This document shows positions 7,819 to 13,912 of a stretch of 64,000 nt of DNA, in pieces. This DNA is from CAISCU01 sp943361925 (GTDB taxonomy: Bacteria; Bacteroidota; Bacteroidia; UKL13-3), in the NCBI GenBank assembly GCA_943361925.1, contig CALRIT020000011.1, positions 72,391-136,390 on the forward strand, in the 5' to 3' direction. A model generated the notes under the pieces. The model saw nothing but the letters and a program-made list of their open reading frames with translations. It searched no databases and was not told where the DNA came from. A program made the translations under genes and the position numbers. The first letter of the stretch is position 1. Each line of letters opens with the position of its first letter.

Positions 7819-7881
7819 GGGGGATTAGCTCATTTGGCTAGAGCGTGCTGACGATACTGTCAGCAAGGTGTCCGGTTCGAG
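7819..7881 (+). pseudogene. tRNA-Ala-like copy 2, loop-inverted palindrome, 3' end missing
   Basis: The 5' half matches the intact tRNA through the D-arm. The anticodon arm is replaced by TGCTGAC-GATACT-GTCAGCA (7846-7865), the exact reverse complement of the palindrome in copies 1, 4 and 6. The T-arm breaks off after GGTTCGAG as in copy 1, and an A-rich spacer leads into the intact tRNA. Confidence 0.75.
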
Positions 7882-7894
7882 TAAAAAAATATAA

Positions 7895-7968
7895 GGGGGA
7901 TTAGCTCATTTGGCTAGAGCGCTTGCCTGGCAGGCAAGAGGTGACCGGTTCGAATCCGGTATTCTCCA
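7895..7968 (+). tRNA. tRNA-Ala (anticodon GGC)
   Basis: The 74-base cloverleaf is complete. The acceptor stem is GGGGGAT/ATTCTCC with the G3-U70 wobble pair that identifies alanine tRNA, and the discriminator is A73. The D-stem is GCTC/GAGC. The anticodon stem is CTTGC/GCAAG with loop CTGGCAG, giving anticodon GGC at 7929-7931 for codon GCC and by wobble GCU. The T-arm is ACCGG-TTCGAAT-CCGGT. The CCA end is not encoded. A terminator follows at 7982. Confidence 0.95.
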
Positions 7969-7981
7969 CTGAAACTTATAG

Positions 7982-8004
7982 AGGCGGCTTAGGTCGTCTT
8001 TTTT
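7982..8004 (+). terminator. Terminator after tRNA-Ala
   Basis: Stem AGGCGGC/GTCGTCT (seven pairs including G-T wobbles), loop TTAG, then six T. Nearly the same hairpin follows copies 5 and 6 of the array. Confidence 0.8.
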
Positions 8005-8012
8005 GTTTTTCT

Positions 8013-8086
8013 GGATTAGCTTATTTTGCTAGAGCGTGCTGACAGTATCGTCAGCAAGGTGACCGGTTCGAATCCGGTATTCTCCA
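8013..8086 (+). pseudogene. tRNA-Ala-like copy 4 with palindromic anticodon arm
   Basis: The copy starts directly after a T-rich stretch, so acceptor bases 1-3 (TCT instead of GGG) do not pair. The D-stem (GCTT/GAGC), the complete T-arm and the 3' ATTCTCCA remain. The anticodon arm is replaced by TGCTGAC-AGTATC-GTCAGCA (8037-8056). The whole copy is three bases longer than the intact tRNA. Confidence 0.75.
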
Positions 8087-8093
8087 CAAAAAT

Positions 8094-8118
8094 AAAGACG
8101 GCATTGTTCGTCTTTTTT
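8094..8118 (+). terminator. Terminator after tRNA-like copy 4
   Basis: Stem AAAGACG/CGTCTTT with an eight-base loop and a T-run. The loop differs from the TTAG loop of the other three terminators in the array. Confidence 0.75.
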
Positions 8119-8126
8119 GTTTTTTT

Positions 8127-8200
8127 GGATTAGCTCATTTGGCTAGAGCGTACTGACAGTATCGTCAGCAAGGTGACCGGTTCGAATCCGGTATTCTCCA
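8127..8200 (+). pseudogene. tRNA-Ala-like copy 5 with palindromic anticodon arm
   Basis: The copy keeps an intact D-arm (GCTC/GAGC), T-arm and 3' ATTCTCCA. Acceptor positions 1-3 read TTT and cannot pair. The palindrome at 8151-8170 reads TACTGAC-AGTATC-GTCAGCA, with one substitution that breaks the second pair of the stem. Confidence 0.75.
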
Positions 8201-8211
8201 CTGAAATAAAT

Positions 8212-8233
8212 GGCGGCTTAGGTCGTCTTTTTT
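8212..8233 (+). terminator. Terminator after tRNA-like copy 5
   Basis: Stem GGCGGC/GTCGTC, loop TTAG and six T, the same design as the terminator of the intact tRNA. Confidence 0.75.
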
Positions 8234-8241
8234 GTTTTTTA

Positions 8242-8316
8242 GGGATTAGCTTATTTGGATAGAGCGTGCTGACAGTATCGTCAGCAAGGTGACCGGTTCA
8301 AATCTGGTATTCTCCA
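8242..8316 (+). pseudogene. tRNA-Ala-like copy 6 with palindromic anticodon arm
   Basis: This is the best preserved altered copy. The acceptor reads TAGGGAT/ATTCTCC, so pairs 3 to 7 form, including the G3-U70 alanine identity pair; only positions 1 and 2 mismatch. A C-to-T change in the T-stem keeps pairing as a G-T wobble. The palindrome TGCTGAC-AGTATC-GTCAGCA lies at 8267-8286 in place of the anticodon arm. A terminator follows. Confidence 0.75.
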
Positions 8317-8330
8317 CTGAAACTTATAAA

Positions 8331-8352
8331 GGCGGCTTAGGTCGTCTTTTTT
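8331..8352 (+). terminator. Terminator after tRNA-like copy 6
   Basis: Stem GGCGGC/GTCGTC, loop TTAG, then six T that run into the stop codon of the convergent DUF2200 gene. Confidence 0.75.
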
Positions 8353-8716
8353 ATGATTTCCTCATAATCTTCTCCATTTTTTTACCCTTAGCCAATTCAT
8401 CAACTAATTTGTCTAAATATCTAACTTTTTGAGTTAATGGATTTTGAATTTCTTCAACTTTATAACCACAAATATTTCCTGTGATTAAATGCGATTTTGT
8501 GTTCAAAGTAGCTCTGGAGAAGAATTCCTCAAAATTGATTTTATCTTGAATCATTTCGTTTAGCTCACTTTCATTAAATCCACATAACCATTCAATTACT
8601 TCATGTAATTCGATTATTGTTCTTCCTTTTTTCTCAACTTTTGTAACATAATGAGGGTAAACAGAGCTAAAACTCATTTTGGCAATTTTCTCATCATGGT
8701 GACTCGTGCTTTTCAT
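8351..8716 (-). CDS. DUF2200 family protein
   Basis: The 121-residue protein matches the DUF2200 pattern over most of its length: MSFSSVYPHYVTKVEKKGR, then ELHEVIEWLCGF, ITGNICGYKVEEIQNP and YLDKLVDELAKGKKMEKI. The function of the family is not known. The protein looks soluble, with no signal peptide. It is followed upstream on the same strand by a DUF1801 gene 16 bases away, and the two are probably one transcript. Confidence 0.88.
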   Translation of the reverse strand: MKSTSHHDEKIAKMSFSSVYPHYVTKVEKKGRTIIELHEVIEWLCGFNESELNEMIQDKINFEEFFSRATLNTKSHLITGNICGYKVEEIQNPLTQKVRYLDKLVDELAKGKKMEKIMRKS

Positions 8717-8732
8717 TTGTTTGATTAATCAA

Positions 8733-9125
8733 TTAAAGTTTTTCCAATTTACCTTTTCGTTTTACAATGTTCTTATAATCCCATTGAATATTTATGGATT
8801 TTTGAAGCCATCTTTTTAAATCCTCATGGACTATTTCATTGATATCATTATAAAATACTGACGCATCTTTGAATTTTTTACCTACAATGTTTAATCCTTC
8901 TTCTTCAAAATCAGCACCACTCCAAAACATCAACCTGATACCCGCTTTTTGTTTACTATAGCCAACAATTGGGTTTCCTTCCAAAAACCAAACAGGGTGT
9001 GAATGCCAGATTTTTGACTCAGAATTGTTAAGCTCTTTTTCAATTATTGCTGATAATTCCTCGCATATCAACATAAATCCAGTTTCGAGTTGAGCATTGT
9101 ATTTTACTATTTCAGAGTTAATCAT
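8733..9125 (-). CDS. DUF1801 (YdhG/YjbR-like fold) protein
   Basis: The 130-residue protein carries the DUF1801 core: a central WHSHPVWFLEGNPIVGYSKQ followed by GIRLMFWSGADFEEEGL, and a C-terminal helical part. Some relatives bind iron or act in frataxin-like roles, but no residues here prove that. The start is ATG. It lies upstream of the DUF2200 gene on the same strand. Confidence 0.8.
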   Translation of the reverse strand: MINSEIVKYNAQLETGFMLICEELSAIIEKELNNSESKIWHSHPVWFLEGNPIVGYSKQKAGIRLMFWSGADFEEEGLNIVGKKFKDASVFYNDINEIVHEDLKRWLQKSINIQWDYKNIVKRKGKLEKL

Positions 9126-9290
9126 ATTTGGAGAATTTCTTTATTAAAGTTCAATTTAAAGAGAATTTCACAAAACTCTTTTTTTTGATTTTAACTGTTT
9201 TGGTCAATTAAATCTCAAGTTCATCATGCAAATTGGTTGTTTTAGTTTTTTTTACTCGAATTGCCGTTTTCAAATCTGCATTTTTGATTT

Positions 9291-10061
9291 ATGATAAACT
9301 TTATAAATGAACTTCAATTAAGGAATCCTGAATTGTATTGGTTTGGATTATTTAATTTTTTTATTGCAGCCATACTTGTTATTCTAATGCCCTTTATTCA
9401 AATAAAAGTATTGGGTATTCATGCATTTATCAAACCAATAAAGTTTGCTTTGTCTATTGCAATCTATTCCTGGACAATGGCTTGGTATATGTTTTATCTA
9501 AAGGATACAAACTTAAGCTGGATGAATTGGTCGATTATAGTATTGTTGGGTTTTGAAATAATTTATATTGCTTTTCAAGCTGCTAAAGGACAGTTAAGCC
9601 ATTTTAATCTTAGCACACCTGTTTATTCAATGTTATATGGTTTAATGGCGATGGCCGCTTCAGGAGTAACATTAATTACAGCTTATGTTGGTATTTTATT
9701 TCTTAAGCAAGACAATTCCAATTTGCCTGAATACTACCAAATAGCCATACATTGTGGCATCTGGATTTTTGTAATTTTTTCATTTCAAGGCTTTGCAATG
9801 GGCTCGAAATTGACACATACCATCGGAGCAATAGATGGAGGAAAAGGCATTCCGTTTTTAAATTGGAGCATTAATGCTGGCGACTTAAGAATTGCACATT
9901 TTATAGGTATGCATGCATTGCAAGTCATTCCAATTTTGGCTTATTACTTCTTTAAAAATTCTACCTTAACAATTTTCGTATCGATTGTTTATGCTTTTAT
10001 CGCCATCATCACATGGTATATGGCTATCAAAGCCAAATCACCATTTTATTTCCTGAATTAA
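9291..10061 (+). CDS. Multi-pass membrane protein of unknown function
   Basis: The 256-residue protein has seven or eight hydrophobic helices and almost no soluble loops. The conserved-looking segment GDLRIAHFIGMHALQVIPIL holds two His residues in a predicted helix, which could bind heme or a metal, but this is a guess. I do not recognise a named family. It is convergent with the phoH-like gene, only four bases apart. Confidence 0.7.
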   Translation: MINFINELQLRNPELYWFGLFNFFIAAILVILMPFIQIKVLGIHAFIKPIKFALSIAIYSWTMAWYMFYLKDTNLSWMNWSIIVLLGFEIIYIAFQAAKGQLSHFNLSTPVYSMLYGLMAMAASGVTLITAYVGILFLKQDNSNLPEYYQIAIHCGIWIFVIFSFQGFAMGSKLTHTIGAIDGGKGIPFLNWSINAGDLRIAHFIGMHALQVIPILAYYFFKNSTLTIFVSIVYAFIAIITWYMAIKAKSPFYFLN

Positions 10062-10065
10062 TCTT

Positions 10066-11475
10066 TTACAATAAGTCATTCGCCAAATTCGCCAACTCTG
10101 ATCTTTCTCCTTTTTCTAATGTAATATGCGCATACATCGGATTGTTTCTAATCCTGTCGATGAGGTATGAAAGTCCATTTGATTGTGAATCTAAATACGG
10201 AGTATCAATCTGGTAAATATCACCTGTAAACACAATTTTGGTTCCTTCACCAGCTCTAGTGATTATTGTTTTTACTTCAAGTGGAGTAAGGTTTTGAGCT
10301 TCATCAACTATAAAAATAATATTCGATAAACTTCTTCCTCTGATATAAGCCAAAGGAGTAACCAATAGTTTTTCTTGGTTAACCATATCAGTAATTTTTT
10401 GGTATTCCTTATCTGTTTCTTTCCATTGGTTTTGAATCAACTTCAAATTATCCCAAAGAGGTTCCATATAAGGATTGATTTTTGATTTGGCATCACCCGG
10501 TAAAAATCCAATATCTCTATTATTAAGCGGAATGATTGGTCGGGCCAAATAAATTTGTCTGTATTTTGCTTTCTGCTCCATAGCTGCAGCCAAGGCTAAA
10601 AGAGTTTTTCCAGTTCCTGCAACTCCTTGTATAGTCACCAAAGAAACATCTGGATTTAAAACTGCATGCATGGCAAATGATTGTTCAGCATTTCTTGGTT
10701 TTATTCCATGTGCAGCGGTTTTATTTACTCTTTCCAGCGTTTCATTTTGAGCATTATAAAAGCATAAAACTGAATTCTTATCATTCTTTAAAATGAAATA
10801 ATGATTGGCATTGGGTTTATATTTCAAAACCAATTCATAATGCACAAAACCTTTTACATAAATTTCATCAATTACACTTGCTTTAACCTTTTCGATAATC
10901 GAATTACCTGTGTAAAGTGTATCAACATTTTTAATCTTTCCGGTTTCATAATCCTCAGCAACTATACCTAAAGATTTACCTTTAAGTCGAAGATTAACAT
11001 CTTTGGTTACAAGAATAACAGGTCGGCCTGGATTTTGATCACGCATGGCCATAGCTGCATTTAAAATCCTGTGGTCAGCTTTTCTTTCGCCAAAAATAAT
11101 CTGGGCATCCATGCTGGCTTTTTCCAACATAATTACTTTAAACCGACCTCTGGTTGGACCATTAATCGGAATCCATTCACTAATTATATGTTCACTCGAT
11201 AGTTTATCTAAATACCTAATAAACTCTCTTGCTTCAAAATTGATGGTATCATTTCCTTTTTTGAAATTATCGAGTTCTTCCAAAACTGTAATTGGAATAG
11301 CAACATCATGCTCCTGAAAATTCTTGATTGCATTATGGTCGTATAAGATAACTGATGTATCTAAAACAAAGATTTTTCTAGGTTCTTGTTCTTTCTTAAG
11401 AATAACTTTTTTTGAAGAAGTTTTTTTAGGAGCTGTCTTTTTAACAACTTTTTTTATTGCAATTTTCTTAGCCAT
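10066..11475 (-). CDS. PhoH-family ATPase with N-terminal PIN domain (PhoH2 type)
   Basis: The protein combines a PIN ribonuclease domain and a PhoH ATPase, the arrangement shown in other bacteria to act as an RNA helicase/RNase. Residues 1-30 are a Lys-rich tail. About 33-170 form the PIN domain, beginning FVLDTSVILYDHNAI with the first acidic residue. About 240-469 form the ATPase, with Walker A GVAGTGKT and Walker B FIVDEAQNL, then TKIVFTGDIYQID. The basic tail is an addition that may help RNA binding. It is a single gene with a hairpin just before the start. Confidence 0.92.
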   Translation of the reverse strand: MAKKIAIKKVVKKTAPKKTSSKKVILKKEQEPRKIFVLDTSVILYDHNAIKNFQEHDVAIPITVLEELDNFKKGNDTINFEAREFIRYLDKLSSEHIISEWIPINGPTRGRFKVIMLEKASMDAQIIFGERKADHRILNAAMAMRDQNPGRPVILVTKDVNLRLKGKSLGIVAEDYETGKIKNVDTLYTGNSIIEKVKASVIDEIYVKGFVHYELVLKYKPNANHYFILKNDKNSVLCFYNAQNETLERVNKTAAHGIKPRNAEQSFAMHAVLNPDVSLVTIQGVAGTGKTLLALAAAMEQKAKYRQIYLARPIIPLNNRDIGFLPGDAKSKINPYMEPLWDNLKLIQNQWKETDKEYQKITDMVNQEKLLVTPLAYIRGRSLSNIIFIVDEAQNLTPLEVKTIITRAGEGTKIVFTGDIYQIDTPYLDSQSNGLSYLIDRIRNNPMYAHITLEKGERSELANLANDLL

Positions 11476-11483
11476 ATTCAGGT

Positions 11484-11502
11484 CGTTCTTTATTCAAGAA
11501 CG
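11484..11502 (-). promoter_or_regulatory. Hairpin directly upstream of the phoH-like start codon
   Basis: The inverted repeat CGTTCTT-GAATA-AAGAACG lies in the untranslated leader and ends eight bases before the ATG. It is placed where it could affect ribosome access, or it could be an operator. There is no further evidence for either. Confidence 0.35.
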
Positions 11503-11597
11503 TGAACCTCAATAAAACTTACACCAATATTTTGTTCACAGATGTGAATTTGGATTTTGAATTAAGCCGGAAAGGCCTTCAATACTTGGCTTTTGGG

Positions 11598-12092
11598 CTA
11601 TGTTAATTCTTTGATAAGGTGGGAGTGTTGGGGATAAAGTTGACATAATTCAGACTGATTTGCCAATTCAAAATCCTCAAAATCAAATCCGGGAGCTACA
11701 GTACAACCTACTAAACTAAAGCCATATTTTACTTCACATCTAGAGCCAAACCAAATACCTGCAGGAATGACAGCATGTAAAACTTCACCATTACTAATAT
11801 TTCTACCCAATTTAATGTGGTTTAGTTTTCCATCAGAGTCAATTGAATAAACTGAAAGCGTATCTCCATCATAAAAATGCCAATGTTCTTCAGCAGCAAT
11901 TCGATGAAGGGCCGAGAACTGACCATTTTTCAATAAGAAATATATATGTGTGCTTAAACTTCTATCGCCGGCAAAACCAGCTGGAAGGTGTTCTTTTTTT
12001 AGACTAATTGTGCTTCTAAAATCTTCTTTAAAAGCACCTCCTTCAACGTGTTGAAGGAGGTTTAGTTCTTTTATATAATCTTCTGCTTTCAC
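11598..12092 (-). CDS. Cupin protein, DUF985 family
   Basis: The 164-residue protein shows the DUF985 cupin pattern: LLQHVEGGAFKEDFRS near the N-terminus, STHIYFLL, HRIAAEEHWHFYDGDTLSVY with the likely metal-binding His and Glu residues, and the closing strand with CTVAPGFDFEDFELA. Substrate is unknown. The start is GTG. It ends a four-gene run on the minus strand, six bases after gldC. Confidence 0.88.
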   Translation of the reverse strand: MKAEDYIKELNLLQHVEGGAFKEDFRSTISLKKEHLPAGFAGDRSLSTHIYFLLKNGQFSALHRIAAEEHWHFYDGDTLSVYSIDSDGKLNHIKLGRNISNGEVLHAVIPAGIWFGSRCEVKYGFSLVGCTVAPGFDFEDFELANQSELCQLYPQHSHLIKELT

Positions 12093-12098
12093 TATTGA

Positions 12099-12479
12099 TT
12101 AATGAACGTGGTCATCACCAAAAACTTCAGCTTTGTGACCAAAATGGTGCACGAAATCTCTCATTTCATCTGCCAATTCTTTGTTATTGGTAGCTCTTTC
12201 ATAGGTATCACAAAGTGTTGCAAGTGTTTGAAACATGAATAAATTCATTTCATCTACTTTCATTTCTGATGTCCATAAATCAATTCTCATGGCATTTTGT
12301 TGTAGGCCATCATACAAACTTAGCATCATTGCTTTCGCAGGTTCTTTGCCTTCAAAGTCGGCATCATCTGCATCCCACTCAATATGAGCAGGCATATTGG
12401 TTTCATCTAAATGAACGTCTATTCTAATTTGAGATGTTTTTACAATTTCAGGAGTTTTTTTCTCTTGGTTATTTTCCAT
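12099..12479 (-). CDS. gldC: Gliding motility protein GldC
   Basis: GldC is a small protein found with gliding and type IX secretion genes in Bacteroidota; its molecular role is not clear. The 126-residue protein matches the family over SQIRIDVHLDETNMPAHIEW, EPAKAMMLSLYD, MRIDLWTSEMKVDEM and FQTLATLCDTYERAT. It lacks a signal peptide. The ATG at 12479 fits the family start better than a TTG three codons upstream. It follows a MerR gene and precedes a cupin gene. It agrees with the T9SS cargo proteins seen later in the window. Confidence 0.9.
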   Translation of the reverse strand: MENNQEKKTPEIVKTSQIRIDVHLDETNMPAHIEWDADDADFEGKEPAKAMMLSLYDGLQQNAMRIDLWTSEMKVDEMNLFMFQTLATLCDTYERATNNKELADEMRDFVHHFGHKAEVFGDDHVH

Positions 12480-12480
12480 T

Positions 12481-12822
12481 TTAATCAAGTTGTTCTTTAA
12501 GTTCGGTAAGAAATTGCTTTAAGTTTAAAAGCTTATCGGTAATAGCAGATTTGTCTGCCAATTTGTTTTTGATTTTTAATTTTTCTTTAGCACCAGGTAA
12601 GGTATGACCTTCAATTTTTACCAATTGATAAATTATTTTGATGGTTTCAATATCCTCTAAGCTAAATTTTCTTGTGCCTTTTGATGTTTTTCTAGGACTA
12701 AGTTCATTAAATTCTTTTTCCCAAAACCTAATTAAGGATGGGTTTAATTTTAATAAGTCAGAAACTTCACCAATTGTGAAATATAATTTTTCTATTTCGT
12801 CCTGATTATGATTCAAAAGCAA
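12481..12822 (-). CDS. MerR-family transcriptional regulator
   Basis: The N-terminal helix-turn-helix and wing are clear: YFTIGEVSDLLKLNPSLIRF followed by WEKEFNELSPRKTSKGTRKF. A short dimerisation coiled coil of about 40 residues follows, with no extra effector domain. This compact form is common in Bacteroidota next to the M23 peptidase and gldC. The start seems to be TTG, as no ATG is available in frame. The effector is unknown. Confidence 0.85.
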   Translation of the reverse strand: MLLNHNQDEIEKLYFTIGEVSDLLKLNPSLIRFWEKEFNELSPRKTSKGTRKFSLEDIETIKIIYQLVKIEGHTLPGAKEKLKIKNKLADKSAITDKLLNLKQFLTELKEQLD

Positions 12823-12830
12823 AAATGTGT

Positions 12831-13799
12831 TTAGTCGAATGATTGACCTTCGCGGTTAGCAATCTCTCTGATGGCCTGATATTCTTCTTCTGTTAAATCA
12901 TTGAAGAAGTAATTAATAGGATTGATTTTGTTTTCTCCTTTAATAATCTCATAATGAACATGCGGTGCTGTTGAAGTTCCCGTACTTCCTACATAACCAA
13001 GTAATTCTCCTCTTTGAATTTTTTGGCCGGGTTTTACTTTCATTTTGCTCATGTGTGCGTATAATGAACGATAGCCAAATCCATGATTGATGATAACATG
13101 GTTTCCATATCCATTTCCGTTTTCAGCCGTTTCAATTTTACCATTTCCTGTGGCATAAATTGGAGTTCCGTGAGGAGCAGTAAAATCTATGCCTGAATGG
13201 AATTTATGTGTTTTGAAAATTGGATGAATTCTATATCCAAATCCTGATGCAATTCTTTTTAAATCTTTGTTTGAAATAGGCTGAATAGCGGGGATACTAG
13301 AAAGGAATACAGTTTTATTTGCAGCTAATTTTCCCAATTCATCAAATGATTTTGATTGAACATAAACCTTTGCGGCTAATTCATCAACTTTTTCGTTTAA
13401 GGCAATTAATTCATCAGAGTTCTCAAAACCATTTAGCATTTTATATTTTTCAATGCCTCCGGTCCCGGCTTTTCTAATGCTAATATCAATTGGATCTGCC
13501 TCAAATATTGCTCGGTAAATATTTGCATCTCTATCTTGTAGTTCAGCTAAAACACCACCAAGTTCTTCAATTTTTTTGTTTAATACCTTAATTTGTGCTT
13601 GATATTGCTCGTTTTCACGTTTTAAAGTCTTTTCTTTTGGAGAATCAATAAAACTATAAATTGCTAAAACCATCATTGCCCCAGCCACAACCGATGCCGA
13701 TAGAAATCCGAAAACCCTGAAAACAACAGTCGTTAAACTTGTTCTCACTTTTTCGAAATCTAATTTATGTGGATTATAAAAGTACTTATTCTTCGCCAT
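12831..13799 (-). CDS. M23-family peptidoglycan endopeptidase, membrane anchored
   Basis: The protein has a short cytoplasmic start, one membrane helix at about 28-50, a coiled-coil segment (EQYQAQIKVLNKKIEELG) and a C-terminal M23 domain from about 190. Zinc ligands are visible in HKFHSGIDFTAPHG and in APHVHYEII, with the intervening GNHVIINHGFGYRSLYAHM. All key residues are present, so it is probably an active cell-wall hydrolase acting in the periplasm. It is divergent from alaS. Confidence 0.9.
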   Translation of the reverse strand: MAKNKYFYNPHKLDFEKVRTSLTTVVFRVFGFLSASVVAGAMMVLAIYSFIDSPKEKTLKRENEQYQAQIKVLNKKIEELGGVLAELQDRDANIYRAIFEADPIDISIRKAGTGGIEKYKMLNGFENSDELIALNEKVDELAAKVYVQSKSFDELGKLAANKTVFLSSIPAIQPISNKDLKRIASGFGYRIHPIFKTHKFHSGIDFTAPHGTPIYATGNGKIETAENGNGYGNHVIINHGFGYRSLYAHMSKMKVKPGQKIQRGELLGYVGSTGTSTAPHVHYEIIKGENKINPINYFFNDLTEEEYQAIREIANREGQSFD

Positions 13800-13819
13800 T
13801 TTCCCCCCGTTTTTTATTT

Positions 13820-13845
13820 CCCCAATATATTGTAGACAATTGGGG
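13820..13845. promoter_or_regulatory. Inverted repeat in the M23-alaS divergent intergenic region
   Basis: CCCCAAT and ATTGGGG face each other with a 12-base spacer. The site lies in the 113-base gap between two divergent genes and could be a binding site for a dimeric regulator. No regulator can be named. Confidence 0.35.
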
Positions 13846-13912
13846 ATGCAAAATTAAATATTTTTCTGCAAATTCAGGCCTGAAATTAATATTAAAATTA
13901 AAATATAAAGCA

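Larger units (their letters stand above)
7720..8352 (+). repeat. Tandem array of six tRNA-Ala-like units, only the third intact
   Basis: This 0.63-kb gene-free stretch consists of six tRNA-Ala-like copies in the same orientation. Units 1 and 2 lie about 75-99 bases apart and end inside the T-loop (GGTTCGAG followed by A-rich spacer). Units 3 to 6 are spaced at 114-116 bases, have a full T-arm and 3' acceptor half, and each is followed by its own small terminator hairpin. In units 1, 2, 4, 5 and 6 the 17-nt anticodon arm is replaced by a 20-nt palindrome (TGCTGAC, six-base loop, GTCAGCA). Tandem duplication of a tRNA-plus-terminator unit explains the spacing but not the palindrome. Confidence 0.85.

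Noticed and set aside
7720..8316. Integron attC-type recombination sites
   Set aside because: The palindromes lack the attC core pattern (RYYYAAC/GTTRRRY), and no integrase or gene cassettes are nearby.
8013..8316. Copies 4-6 as functional tRNAs with unusual anticodons
   Set aside because: The acceptor stems lack their first two or three pairs and the anticodon arm has a 7-base-pair stem with a 6-base loop, so no normal anticodon can be presented.
7720..8352. CRISPR-like array of regular repeats
   Set aside because: The units are tRNA homologues of 63-87 bases in one orientation with terminators between them, and there are no unique spacers or cas genes.
13739..13912. Longer alaS reading frame with 58 extra N-terminal residues
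   Set aside because: It overlaps the M23 gene start on the other strand, and the extension does not resemble any AlaRS N-terminus; MTANEIRKQF is the usual start.
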